The notes below the pieces were generated by a model, which saw only the letters and a program-made list of their open reading frames with translations, had not been told where the DNA came from and ran no database searches. Shown piece by piece: positions 39,149-47,942 of a stretch of DNA of 64,000 nucleotides. Both the position numbers and the translations under genes were made by a program. Each line of letters begins with the position of its first letter. Within the stretch, counting starts at the first letter, position 1. The stretch comes from Mesorhizobium loti. Its GTDB lineage: Bacteria; Pseudomonadota; Alphaproteobacteria; Rhizobiales; Rhizobiaceae. The DNA lies in the NCBI RefSeq assembly GCF_003148495.1, contig NZ_QGGH01000002.1:744001-808000 (forward strand). Reading direction: 5' to 3'.

Positions 39149-40057
39149 TTAAGAAATATTTGACGTCATGCGTTGCGAGCGGGCCATCAGCCAGTCCCGC
39201 CCCGCATGGGCAAACACCGCACACAACACGATGGCGCCACCGATCATGCTGGCGGCCGGTGCAATCTCGCCCAGGAACAGGAAGGCAAACAGGATCGCGA
39301 ATGGCACTTCCGCCGAGCCGAGCAGCCCGGATTCGGCCGGCGGGATGAGCCGCGCGCCCTCCGTCCACAGGATCGAGGAGAGTGCGAAGGACGCGCCGAA
39401 AGTGACGAGCAGAACGGCATCCCTTGGCGAAACTGCCAGTGGATCGGTGACGAACCAACCGAGCACAAACAGGAGGAATGCCGAAACCGCGCCGGCCCAC
39501 ACCACCGGCGTGTCGCGGAAGGCGCGCACCATGATCATGTAGAGGCCGCTGCCGATGGTCATCAGCAGTGCCAGTCCATCGCCGAACAGATTGCCGGTGC
39601 CGAAGCCGGACCAGACCATGATCGCCACGCCGCACAGCGACACGGCAGCGGCGACCATCGTCTGCAGTCGGAACGGTTCGCGCGTCAGAACCCAGGCCAG
39701 CAGTGCCGTGACGAAGGGCGCGGTGGCGTAGATGACGGCGACATTGGCAACGAAGGTGAACTTGAACGCCGAGATGAAGGCGATGCTGGCCAGCGCCCCT
39801 TCCACCGCCAGCAGCCAGCCGCGCCAGCCAAGCCGCAGCGTTTCGCGCGTGCCGGAACGGTGACGCCGCCACAGCACATACAGACTGATCAGGATCGCGC
39901 CGACAAAGCCGCGCCAGCAGATGATGGTCAATGGGTCGGCATGGATCGACTTTGTCAGAACGCCAGTCAGGCCGAAAACGGCCGCCGAGGACGACACCAG
40001 GATGATGCCGAGCGTGCGCTCCGCGGCGGTGTCGATGGCGGCTGCAATGTCAGTCAT
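39149..40057 (-). CDS. EamA-family transporter
   Basis: This 302-residue protein has ten membrane segments in two EamA repeats. It is of the drug/metabolite transporter type. The substrate is unknown. It is followed by a clear terminator and lies 60 bases after a second EamA gene on the same strand. Confidence 0.88.
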   Translation of the reverse strand: MTDIAAAIDTAAERTLGIILVSSSAAVFGLTGVLTKSIHADPLTIICWRGFVGAILISLYVLWRRHRSGTRETLRLGWRGWLLAVEGALASIAFISAFKFTFVANVAVIYATAPFVTALLAWVLTREPFRLQTMVAAAVSLCGVAIMVWSGFGTGNLFGDGLALLMTIGSGLYMIMVRAFRDTPVVWAGAVSAFLLFVLGWFVTDPLAVSPRDAVLLVTFGASFALSSILWTEGARLIPPAESGLLGSAEVPFAILFAFLFLGEIAPAASMIGGAIVLCAVFAHAGRDWLMARSQRMTSNIS

Positions 40058-40117
40058 GCCGCCAGCCTACGCCGCTTGGTCCTGACATCGTAGTGTCAGC
40101 AATGATGGTGACCCACA

Positions 40118-41005
40118 TCATAGCCGTTTGCGGAAATGCTCGGTGCCGACGATCAACAGTCCGGCGGCGACGATCAGGGCAGCACCCAGGAACACCTCGC
40201 GACGCGGCACGTCACCCCAGATCGCAAACCCAAGCGCGAACGCCCACAACAGCGAGGTGTATTCCAGCGGCGCGAGGACCGAGGCCGGTGTGCGCTTCAT
40301 GCCTTCGAAGAGGAGGTATTGCGCCAGGCCGCCGAGCGCGCCGACGCTGGCAAGCAGCAGCAACTGAGCCCCATCCGGTGTCCGCCACCAAAGCAACGCC
40401 GGCACCGCCGAAAACAGCAGAAAATAGAAATTGTTGAGCAGGAGCTGGATCATCGAGCGCTCGGCAAGGGCGGTCCTGCGCAAGAGCACGATGGCGATGC
40501 CCCACAAAAAGGCGGCCGCCAACACCAGCAGCACCGGCACCGACAGGCCGAGATGGGTCGGGTCGCAAGCGACGAACACGCCGGCAAAGCCGATCAGCAC
40601 CGCCAGCCAGCGCAGCATCGGCACCTTTTCGCCGAGCATCACCACCGAAAGCACGGTGACGATGATCGGCGCCGCATAATAGACGGTGGTCAGTTCGGCG
40701 AGTTGCAGCCTGCGCGCGGCGTTGTAGTAGCAGAGCCAGGCGGCAAGCGTGAAGGCGCTGCGCACCAGCATCGGCCGGACGATCGGCGAGCGCACCGTGT
40801 CGGCAAACAGCTGTCGCCCGCCGATCGCCGCGCAGGCGCCCAGAATGGTGATGCTGCGGAAGAACATGATCTGCCAGACGCTCATGCCAACGACCAGCAG
40901 CTTGATCGAAGCGTCCTGCGTCGAAAACAGGAGATAGGCCGCACCGGTCAGCAGGATGCCGGCAAGAACCCGCTCGCGTGTTTCGAGAATGGCAATATCG
41001 GCCAT
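40118..41005 (-). CDS. EamA-family transporter
   Basis: This 295-residue drug/metabolite transporter has ten membrane segments in two repeats. It is not a close copy of the next gene, so the pair was probably not made by recent duplication. Co-transcription is possible. Confidence 0.88.
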   Translation of the reverse strand: MADIAILETRERVLAGILLTGAAYLLFSTQDASIKLLVVGMSVWQIMFFRSITILGACAAIGGRQLFADTVRSPIVRPMLVRSAFTLAAWLCYYNAARRLQLAELTTVYYAAPIIVTVLSVVMLGEKVPMLRWLAVLIGFAGVFVACDPTHLGLSVPVLLVLAAAFLWGIAIVLLRRTALAERSMIQLLLNNFYFLLFSAVPALLWWRTPDGAQLLLLASVGALGGLAQYLLFEGMKRTPASVLAPLEYTSLLWAFALGFAIWGDVPRREVFLGAALIVAAGLLIVGTEHFRKRL

Positions 41006-41183
41006 AAGGCGCGTGGGACCAAAATTGCCGGGACGGCAGTGATGCTGTGAGGAGCAACACGAGGGACCTGGGAATTCAGCTCCCTCGGCACCAAGCTATA
41101 CGGGTGAAAGTCGGTGCAGCGCTACGCCAGCCCCATGCTTGTGTTGGGGCAGGGTTCCATGACGAGCCGCATTGTCGCAACGC

Positions 41184-42701
41184 TTATTGCGTCGCCGGGT
41201 AAAGCTCCGAAGCGGCCTCTTTCAGGGCGCGCCGACCGTCGGATCTGAAATACATCATGTGCCCGCCCTCGATGACATGGAGACGGATAGGCTTGGCATT
41301 GGCGAGCGACGGGATCTGGTTCACCAGGTAGCGCGAGGCGAGGTAAGGCGTGACCAGGTCGGTGTAGCCGTTGACGATCACGACGCCGAGCGAGGGGTTC
41401 AGCGAGCGTGCTCGCTGCAGATCGTCCATCACCCCGGCATAGCCTTGCCGCGAGGCGCTGGTCCCGTAATCCCAATTGTGGCTGATTTCGCCATTGAGCA
41501 GCCGATAGCTGACATCGGTGCGGAAATTCAGTTCGTCGCTGATATAGCCGACGAACGCCGACGTCAGCGCCGGTACGCTGCGGTCGAGCACAGGATCCGG
41601 CCCGGCGATGCGGGCGCTCTCGGGCGCGATGTCGGCCGTGCCGATCATGGCGTCATATGGGCTGAGCACTTTGCCGCTGGCACGGGAGAACTCCCTTGCG
41701 AATAGGCCGGTCGGGATGCGGGCGGAGTTGCGCTGCACGAGGTCGAGCGGCAGGCCGGTGATGTCAGCCACGCGTTGGCTGGCCAGTTGCTTGCCTTGCT
41801 CCAGTCCGCTGGTGAGCGCCGTAAGGTAATCGCCCAGTGCATAGTGTTCGACTTCGGCCAGCTTCTCCCGCAAAGCATCGCCGCTGACGCCTTCGGCGCG
41901 TAGGCGCACCGCCGCCAGTGAAGGCAGTTCGAGCGCCCAATGCAGCGGCTCGAATTCGTCGGGCTGCACCAGCGTGAACTCCAGCGCCGGCGAGATCAGC
42001 ACGATGCCGTTCGGACTGATGCCGATGTCTTCCTGCAATGTCCTGGCGAGCAGCGCCGCGCGGAACCCGCCATAGCTTTCGCCGGCGAGGAACAGCGGCG
42101 ATCCGGTGCGGCCGTTCTGCGCCAGATAGAGCCGGATGAAGGCGCCTATCGAGCTGGCATCCTGATTGACGCCCCAGAAGTCGTGCGCGTCCTGGCCCGG
42201 TGCCTCGCGGCTATATCCGGTTCCGACCGGATCGACGAAGACGAGATCCGTCATGTCGAGCCAGCTGTCCGGATTGTCGATGAGTCTTTGCGGTGATGGC
42301 AGGAATTCGCCGTCGGCTCCCGTTGCGATAATACGCGGACCGAGTGCGCCGATATGCAGATAGGCGGACGCTGCTCCAGGGCCGCCGTTGAACACGAAGG
42401 TGATCGGCCGCTGCGGGTCTTTGGCCACGCTTGCCGGTTGCTGCAGCGTGTACGCGACATAGAAGATCTCCGCCGTGACGTCGCCCTTGCCGGAAAGCAG
42501 CGACAGGGTGGCGGCCTTTGCCTGATAATCCAGCTTGCGCCCGGCGAGGGTGATCGAATGGTTGGTGGTCTGCGGCGGCGGCAGCAGGGACAGCACGCCG
42601 CCCGAAGGTGCCGGCCGCTCCGCCGTTTCAGCAAGGACGGGCTGCACCAGGGCGGCAAGCATCGGCAGGATAAGGAAGATCAGTTTCAGCTTGACCGGCA
42701 T
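41184..42701 (-). CDS. Secreted S10-family serine carboxypeptidase-like protein
   Basis: This 505-residue protein has a signal peptide (MPVKLKLIFLILPMLAALV, cut near residue 24). It has the S10 features: FVFNGGPGAAS, DPVGTGYSR, GESYGG (nucleophile), NGYTDLVTP (Asp) and EGGHMMY (His). It is likely to act on peptides in the periplasm or outside. It ends before a repeat-free 178-base gap. Confidence 0.9.
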   Translation of the reverse strand: MPVKLKLIFLILPMLAALVQPVLAETAERPAPSGGVLSLLPPPQTTNHSITLAGRKLDYQAKAATLSLLSGKGDVTAEIFYVAYTLQQPASVAKDPQRPITFVFNGGPGAASAYLHIGALGPRIIATGADGEFLPSPQRLIDNPDSWLDMTDLVFVDPVGTGYSREAPGQDAHDFWGVNQDASSIGAFIRLYLAQNGRTGSPLFLAGESYGGFRAALLARTLQEDIGISPNGIVLISPALEFTLVQPDEFEPLHWALELPSLAAVRLRAEGVSGDALREKLAEVEHYALGDYLTALTSGLEQGKQLASQRVADITGLPLDLVQRNSARIPTGLFAREFSRASGKVLSPYDAMIGTADIAPESARIAGPDPVLDRSVPALTSAFVGYISDELNFRTDVSYRLLNGEISHNWDYGTSASRQGYAGVMDDLQRARSLNPSLGVVIVNGYTDLVTPYLASRYLVNQIPSLANAKPIRLHVIEGGHMMYFRSDGRRALKEAASELYPATQ

Positions 42702-43065
42702 GATGGCTCCGCGAGGACGACTCCCGCATAGGTATGGCCGAGATGATCGAAGTCAAAGGAAATGGCTGTATGGTCGTACAACTGCCGCTGTCGCGTTCCT
42801 CCACGTCTCCCTTCGTCCTGCCGGACAACTCCTGGCAGAGGGAAACTGGCAGCATCTCCGGTCAAGCCACTTGGCGACGTTGGCGATGGGCGAAAGCCGG
42901 CATGACATCCGCTCTTCCCCTTCGCGGGCAGATGTCTGGCTGGACAGAGCGCCGGCAGCGGCTGGCCCGTATTGCGGAATGGCATTGCCTTCCCATGGCG
43001 GTCGGCGCAAATCTCGATCGGACGGCTGATGCCGGCGGTGGAAACAGTCGATGAAAGGGACAGCG
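42702..43065. other. Intergenic region with decayed repeat copies
   Basis: This 364-base divergent gap carries stretches that resemble the arms of the element at 31871-32057, for example CGTCCTGCCGGACAACTCC near 42814 and TTCCCCTTCGCGGGCAGATG near 42914. They look like a degraded copy. An open frame of 106 codons crosses it but has no homology-like features. Confidence 0.45.
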
Positions 43066-43572
43066 ATGGATGCGACCGAATTGAAGGCCATGCAGGCGCC
43101 GCTGAAGCAGGCCTATCGTGACGATGCTTCGCAGGCCCTGATCACGCTTCGCGCCAAGGGCTCGATCGACGACCAGTCGGTTGCCTGCAAGGTGGAGACG
43201 GGCAGGGCGCTTGCCATCGCCGGACTGCATCCGGCAACAGGCGGCTCAGGCCTTGAACTTTGCTCGGGCGACATGCTGCTGGAGGCATTGGTGGCCTGCG
43301 CCGGGGTGACGCTGAAGGCGGTGGCGACGGCGCTCGAGTTCAAGCTCGGCGCCGCAACCGTTGAAGCCGAAGGTGATCTCGATTTTCGCGGCACGCTCGG
43401 TGTCGCCAAGGATGCGCCGGTCGGCTTTCGCGCCATCCGGCTTAATTTCAAGCTCGACACCGACGAGCCGCAGGAGCGGATAGACTCGCTGCTGAAGTTG
43501 ACCGAGCGCTATTGCGTGGTGTTCCAGACCATCAGCCAGAAGCCGGAGCTGATGGTCAGCGCGCGGCGCTGA
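43066..43572 (+). CDS. OsmC-family protein
   Basis: This 168-residue protein has the two peroxidatic-type Cys of OsmC/Ohr: LEALVACAGVTLKAVA and LLKLTERYCVVFQTI. These proteins reduce organic hydroperoxides. ATG 43066 is chosen with AAGGGA five bases before; ATG 43051 is possible. Confidence 0.88.
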   Translation: MDATELKAMQAPLKQAYRDDASQALITLRAKGSIDDQSVACKVETGRALAIAGLHPATGGSGLELCSGDMLLEALVACAGVTLKAVATALEFKLGAATVEAEGDLDFRGTLGVAKDAPVGFRAIRLNFKLDTDEPQERIDSLLKLTERYCVVFQTISQKPELMVSARR

Positions 43573-43575
43573 CGC

Positions 43576-43797
43576 TTACTGTGCTGATGGTTCCTCGGCG
43601 TCGCCTTCGTCGGTGAAGGGCGAGGCGCTGGGCACGCATTGCACCGACCACCCGGCCGGTGTCGGCTGCTTCTGATATTCGGTGATGGCGGCCGTGCACT
43701 GTTCGCGCTTGTCGAAGGTGCTGGGCAGCACGACCATGCCGCCCTGCGGGCCGGCGATTACCAGATACCAGACCAACGCTGCTGCGGTCGTAGCCAT
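43576..43797 (-). CDS. Small hypothetical protein (73 aa)
   Basis: This 73-residue protein starts at ATG 43797, with GAGGAAA in front. It has a short hydrophobic opening (AALVWYLVIAG), two Cys in CTAAITEYQKQP and VQCVPSAS, and an acidic tail. It may be a small periplasmic or membrane-linked protein. I do not recognise a family. Confidence 0.6.
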   Translation of the reverse strand: MATTAAALVWYLVIAGPQGGMVVLPSTFDKREQCTAAITEYQKQPTPAGWSVQCVPSASPFTDEGDAEEPSAQ

Positions 43798-43960
43798 GGG
43801 GATTTCCTCTGCCAGTTGGGCGCTTGTTGTGGGAGTCGCTGCGATCCTACCAACTCTACAGAAATGACGAAAGCATGACCGCGGCGCAGCCTTCCACCGC
43901 CACATCACAGCCGCGTGATGTGGCGGGGGGTACCAGCCCCAATTTTTGAAGCCAATCGAC

Positions 43961-44590
43961 TCAGTTGGTGGCAAAGCAATAGAACAGGCCGTCGCCTCCG
44001 GTGCCCTTCAGCGCCTCCTGGCTGCAGCCGCCGCGCGAGGCATGCGAGGAATTCCAGGATTTGGCGGCAGCCGATTCGTCGAGGCCGGTGCGGTCGTGAT
44101 GGCCCATCATCGCGGCCCCTTCCGCCCCGCTCATCGTCCAGTCGCCGCAGGTCTGGTCTGCGATCTTGGTGCCGTCGGGCTTGGAGCCGGTCAGCATGTC
44201 GTGGCGGTTTGGCTTGTCGCCGCGGCCGTTGACCACTTCGCCTTTCTCGTTCAGTGCCGTTTGCTTGGTGATGCCGTTGGCATCGCTGTGCAATGAGGCG
44301 ACGTCGTCGGCGATCTTGACGCCCTTGGCATTCACCCAAGGCCCCTTGCCGATGCGGTCGCGCGCATCGGTGTCGCTGGTCGACAGATAGGCAGCCCAGG
44401 TCTTGCCGGTGACACCGGCGGCTTCCGCCAGCGAGGCGCAATGCGCGTCGGCACCCTTGAGGCCGCCGAGATCGGCGCCCTTGCCGGAACCGAGACCGGT
44501 GACGAAGAAGCTCATCGTTGCGTCTTGCGAATAGGCGGCGCCCACAGCTGCGATCAGGACAGCGGCGGTGGCGAAAAGCAGTTTACGCAT
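43961..44590 (-). CDS. Secreted protein with a C-type-lectin-like/DUF1554-type core
   Basis: This 209-residue protein has a signal peptide (MRKLLFATAAVLIAAVGAAYS). The core has GKGADLGGLKGADAHCASLA, TWAAYLSTSDTDARDRIG, ADQTCGDWT, HASRGGCS and an ending GGDGLFYCFAT. Four Cys could form two disulfides. The pattern is known in secreted proteins often labelled lectin; no ligand is known. Confidence 0.7.
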   Translation of the reverse strand: MRKLLFATAAVLIAAVGAAYSQDATMSFFVTGLGSGKGADLGGLKGADAHCASLAEAAGVTGKTWAAYLSTSDTDARDRIGKGPWVNAKGVKIADDVASLHSDANGITKQTALNEKGEVVNGRGDKPNRHDMLTGSKPDGTKIADQTCGDWTMSGAEGAAMMGHHDRTGLDESAAAKSWNSSHASRGGCSQEALKGTGGDGLFYCFATN

Positions 44591-44655
44591 GGTGGTTCCT
44601 CCAGTTTGGGCTTCGACTACGTCGAAGAAACGTTTCCGGAGGCCTATTTAATCCC

Positions 44656-44705
44656 TACGCAGGTCGCCCAAAAGTGTGCAGCGGTTTTGGAAAACCGGCA
44701 TGCAT
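44656..44705. repeat. Rhizobial palindrome, copy related to 15023-15067
   Basis: TACGCAGGTCGCCCAAAAGT, GCAGCGG, TTTTGG and GGCATGCA give an imperfect inverted repeat of about 50 bases. It lies between the lectin-like and SDR genes. Confidence 0.65.
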
Positions 44706-44722
44706 CAAAAAAGACTCAAGTT

Positions 44723-45463
44723 CTATTCCGGCTGCCGATAGGCGACGAAGCGATTGTGCTTGGCCTGGAAGATCAATCCGGTCTCTTTCAGCTGCGGGCT
44801 GGCCAGCGGTACGATGCGTTTGGCGATCTCGGAGGGGTGCGGCAGCGTCTCGGGATCTTCGCCCGGCACCGCCTGGGCACGCATGGCGGTGCGGGTGGCG
44901 CCGGGATCGGCGGCGTTGACCCGCAGCGGCAGGCTTTGTGTCTCATGCGCCCATGAGCGCATCATGGTCTCCACCGCGGCCTTGGATGCCGCATAGGGCG
45001 CCCAGAAGGCGCGCGCCGAGTGCGCCGCGTTGGAAGACAGGATGATCGCGCGGCCGGCGTCCGAAAGCCGTAGCAGCGGGTCGACCGAGCGGATCAGCCG
45101 CCAGGTCGAGGTGACGTTGATGGTCATCACCTTCTCGAAGGTTTTTGCTTCGACATGGCCGATCGGCGAGATGACGCCAAGCACGCCGGCATTGGCGACG
45201 AGAATGTCGAGCTTGCCCCAGCGTTCGTGGATGGCGCCGCCCAGCCGGTCGATGCCGGCCATGTCGGTGAGGTCGAGCGGCACCAGTGTCGCTTGGCCGC
45301 CAGCTGCCTTGATCTGGTCGTCGAGCTCTTCCAAGCCGCCGACAGTGCGCGCCACCGCGATGACATGCGCCCCGGCGGCAGCCAATTCCTTGGCGATGAA
45401 ATAGCCGATGCCACGCGAGGCGCCGGTGACGACCGCAACACGGCCGGTAAGGTCGAGGGTCAT
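44723..45463 (-). CDS. SDR-family oxidoreductase
   Basis: This 246-residue short-chain dehydrogenase has TGASRGIG (cofactor loop), NAGVLG and YAASK (catalytic Tyr-Lys), with Ser in ILSSNAAHS. ATG 45463 gives MTLDLTGRVAVVTG. It follows purF downstream on the same strand, an order common in rhizobia. The substrate is unknown. Confidence 0.92.
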   Translation of the reverse strand: MTLDLTGRVAVVTGASRGIGYFIAKELAAAGAHVIAVARTVGGLEELDDQIKAAGGQATLVPLDLTDMAGIDRLGGAIHERWGKLDILVANAGVLGVISPIGHVEAKTFEKVMTINVTSTWRLIRSVDPLLRLSDAGRAIILSSNAAHSARAFWAPYAASKAAVETMMRSWAHETQSLPLRVNAADPGATRTAMRAQAVPGEDPETLPHPSEIAKRIVPLASPQLKETGLIFQAKHNRFVAYRQPE

Positions 45464-45496
45464 GCGATGGATTCCGGAAATCTGGCTAAGGCTGGA

Positions 45497-45540
45497 GCAA
45501 TTCCAGGAAAAGTGTGAAACGGTTTTCCGTCCGGAATTGC
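45497..45540. repeat. Rhizobial palindrome (GCAATTCC...GGAATTGC)
   Basis: GCAATTCC at 45497-45504 and GGAATTGC at 45533-45540 are perfect complements around a core of AGGAAAAGTGTGAAACGG then TTTTCCGT. It lies between purF and the SDR gene. Confidence 0.75.
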
Positions 45541-45556
45541 GTCGAAACAAGGAGAT

Positions 45557-45595
45557 AGAGCGGTTCTACGTTTCCGTGAAACGATGAACCGCTCT
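45557..45595. repeat. Nested hairpin (AGAGCGGTTC...GAACCGCTCT)
   Basis: AGAGCGGTTC and GAACCGCTCT are perfect 10-base arms. Inside them CGTTTC, CGT, GAAACG form a second stem. It lies directly after the purF stop on the minus strand and may shape its mRNA end. Confidence 0.75.
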
Positions 45596-45613
45596 GGCGA
45601 AAGACCGGCAATC

Positions 45614-47083
45614 CTACGTCCCGCTCGTCGCCAGCAGCGACAGCGTGCGCACATTGTCGTGGCCTTCGAAGTCGAGCAGGCGGGTCGGGTACTGGCCGGT
45701 GAAGCAGGCGTCGCAGAATTGCGGCTGGTCGTTGTCGCGGCTGGCCTCGCCGACGGCGCGGTAGAGCCCGTCGATGGAAAGGAACCCAAGCGAATCGACG
45801 CGGATGAACTCGGCCATCTCCTCCACCGACATGCGCGATGCCAGAAGCTTCGATTTCTCCGGCGTGTCGACGCCGTAGAAGCAGGAGGCGCGTGTCGGCG
45901 GCGAGGCGATGCGCATATGCACTTCCTTGGCGCCGGCGTCGCGCACCATCTGCACGATCTTCTGGCTGGTGGTGCCGCGCACGATGCTGTCGTCAACCAG
46001 CACCACGCGCTTGCCTTCGATCATGCGGCGGTTGGCATTGTGCTTCAGCTTGACGCCCATGTGGCGGATCGAATCGCCGGGCTGGATGAAGGTGCGGCCG
46101 ACATAATGGTTGCGGATGATGCCGAGCTCGAAGGGAATGCCCGCCGCCTGGCTGAAGCCGATCGCCGCAGGCGTGCCCGAATCCGGCACCGGCACGACGA
46201 TGTCCGCCTCGACCGGGCTTTCGACCGCGAGCTCGGCGCCGATGCGCTTGCGCACCTCATAGACGTTGCGGCCTTCGACCGACGAATCCGGCCGCGCGAA
46301 ATAGACATATTCGAAGATACAGAAGCGGGTCTTCTGTGGCTCGAAGGGGAACAGGCTTTCAATGCCCTTGGATGTGACGACGACCATCTCGCCGGGTTTC
46401 AGGTCGCGCACGAAACGGGCACCGATGATGTCGAGCGCGCAGGTCTCTGAAGCCAGGATCCAGGCGCCGTCGAGATCGCCGAGCACCAGCGGCCGGATGC
46501 CGAGCGGATCGCGGCAGCCGATCATCTTCTTGGCCGTCATCGCCACCAGCGAGAATGCGCCCTCGACCTGCCGCACCGCATCGATGAAACGCGAGTTCAA
46601 ATCGCGCTCCTTGCTGGTGGCGACAAGGTGCAAAAGCGTCTCGGTATCGGAGGTCGAGGAGAAGATCGCGCCCTGCTTCTGCAGCGCGCGCTGCACGGTC
46701 ATGGCATTGGTCAGATTGCCGTTGTGGGCGACGGCGAAACCGCCATCGGCCAATTCGGCGAAGAAGGGCTGGATGTTGCGCATGCCAGCGCCGCCAGTGG
46801 TGGCGTAGCGCGTGTGGCCGATGGCGCGGTTGCCTTGCAGGCTGTCGATGACGCGCTGCTTGGTGAAGGTGTCGCCGATCAGGCCGACATGGCGTTCGAC
46901 ATGGAACTGGCTGCCGTCATAGGAAACGATGCCGGCCGCTTCCTGGCCGCGATGCTGCAGCGCATGCAGGCCCAATGTGACGATGGCCGCGGCATCCTGC
47001 CGGCCGAAAATGCCGAACACGCCGCATTCGTCGTGGAAATGGTCGTCGGCCTCGGCGGAAAGCACGTCGTCTGCGTCTGCCAT
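45614..47083 (-). CDS. purF: Amidophosphoribosyltransferase
   Basis: This 489-residue enzyme makes phosphoribosylamine in purine synthesis. ATG 47083 has GGAG in front and gives a propeptide of 19 residues before Cys20 in HDECGVFGIF, the glutaminase nucleophile. VLVDDSIVRGTTS is the PRPP loop. It is part of the dnaB-radA-cvpA-purF order. Confidence 0.97.
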   Translation of the reverse strand: MADADDVLSAEADDHFHDECGVFGIFGRQDAAAIVTLGLHALQHRGQEAAGIVSYDGSQFHVERHVGLIGDTFTKQRVIDSLQGNRAIGHTRYATTGGAGMRNIQPFFAELADGGFAVAHNGNLTNAMTVQRALQKQGAIFSSTSDTETLLHLVATSKERDLNSRFIDAVRQVEGAFSLVAMTAKKMIGCRDPLGIRPLVLGDLDGAWILASETCALDIIGARFVRDLKPGEMVVVTSKGIESLFPFEPQKTRFCIFEYVYFARPDSSVEGRNVYEVRKRIGAELAVESPVEADIVVPVPDSGTPAAIGFSQAAGIPFELGIIRNHYVGRTFIQPGDSIRHMGVKLKHNANRRMIEGKRVVLVDDSIVRGTTSQKIVQMVRDAGAKEVHMRIASPPTRASCFYGVDTPEKSKLLASRMSVEEMAEFIRVDSLGFLSIDGLYRAVGEASRDNDQPQFCDACFTGQYPTRLLDFEGHDNVRTLSLLATSGT

Positions 47084-47187
47084 CTTAAGCTCCGCTAAAA
47101 TCGCCATATAGTGCGGGTTCGCGTCGAAAGCAACGCGCGCCGTGCAGCCGTTCACACCATCGTTAGGTCCTGACGCCGTTTTCGGCG

Positions 47188-47856
47188 TCAGTTTGCCGGT
47201 GCAGCCGGTGCTGGATTGGCCGGCGCGTTGTCCGCCGGCGGTGTTGCGGCGTCATCGTCAGGCGCCGGCGTGTTGGCATCGTCGCCACCTGCTGGAGCGT
47301 CCGCTGCCGGGGCGTCCGGAGCTGCGGGCGTCTCGGCGGCCGGCTGATTCGGGTTGAGCTTCTTGAGGATCGCGTTTTCCGGATCCTCGGGCAGCAGGCT
47401 TTCGAGCTTGGCGCCGATCTGCTCGAGCAAAGGCCGCGACTTGGCATCCGTGACCCAGGCGGGAGCCTTGGCGCCAGCCAACCAGTTGAAGAACAGCAGT
47501 GCGACGGCAACGACCAGGATGCCGCGCGCGGCGCCGTAGAGGAAGCCCAGGGTACGGTCGAGCGCGCCGATTCGGGAATCGATGATCCAGTCGGCGAGCT
47601 TCATGGTGATGACCGAGACGACGATCAGCGCGATGATGAAGACGACGCCGGCGGAGGCCGCCATGGCGATCTTTTCGTTCTCGATGTAGGGCTTGAGGTA
47701 AGGCAGGACCGGCTTGTAGAAGAAGAACGCCGCCGCGGCTGCTGCTGCCCAGGAGACGACGGACAGGATTTCGCGCGAGAAGCCGCGAACCATGGCGAGC
47801 ATCGCCGAGACCAGAGTGAAGCCGACGAGAATTCCGTCAAGCAGCGTAATCGGCAT
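47188..47856 (-). CDS. cvpA: CvpA-family membrane protein
   Basis: This 222-residue protein has four membrane helices in about the first 120 residues, with TLVSAMLAMVRGFSREILS. A Pro/Ala/Asp-rich tail follows (about 170-222). It is placed before purF, as in many proteobacteria. Its cellular role is unclear. Confidence 0.92.
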   Translation of the reverse strand: MPITLLDGILVGFTLVSAMLAMVRGFSREILSVVSWAAAAAAAFFFYKPVLPYLKPYIENEKIAMAASAGVVFIIALIVVSVITMKLADWIIDSRIGALDRTLGFLYGAARGILVVAVALLFFNWLAGAKAPAWVTDAKSRPLLEQIGAKLESLLPEDPENAILKKLNPNQPAAETPAAPDAPAADAPAGGDDANTPAPDDDAATPPADNAPANPAPAAPAN

Positions 47857-47893
47857 GTCTTTCGCCCCACTCCATGAGCCGCATTATAGCGCG

Positions 47894-47942
47894 GAGCATC
47901 GGGTTTTCCCAAAACCGGTTCCCGCCCTTGGGTCCGATGCTC
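47894..47942. repeat. Rhizobial palindrome (GAGCATCGG...CCGATGCTC)
   Basis: Perfect 9-base arms surround GTTTTCCCAAAACCGG and CCCGCCC. It lies between cvpA and radA, and its right end shares one base with the radA stop. Confidence 0.75.

Noticed and set aside
41060..41175. Riboswitch or intron-like remnant (hairpin CAGCCCCATGC...TGGGGCAG, GTGAAAGTCGG)
   Set aside because: A single hairpin and a short resemblance to intron text are not enough. No conserved core of a known riboswitch is present.
42734..43054. 106-codon plus-strand frame
   Set aside because: It overlaps what looks like a decayed repeat and has Arg/Trp-rich low-complexity text with no ribosome site of note.
47171..47190. Hairpin TGACGCCG-TTTT-CGGCGTCA as terminator of cvpA
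   Set aside because: It has no T-run on the minus strand and includes the cvpA stop codon, so I do not call it a terminator.
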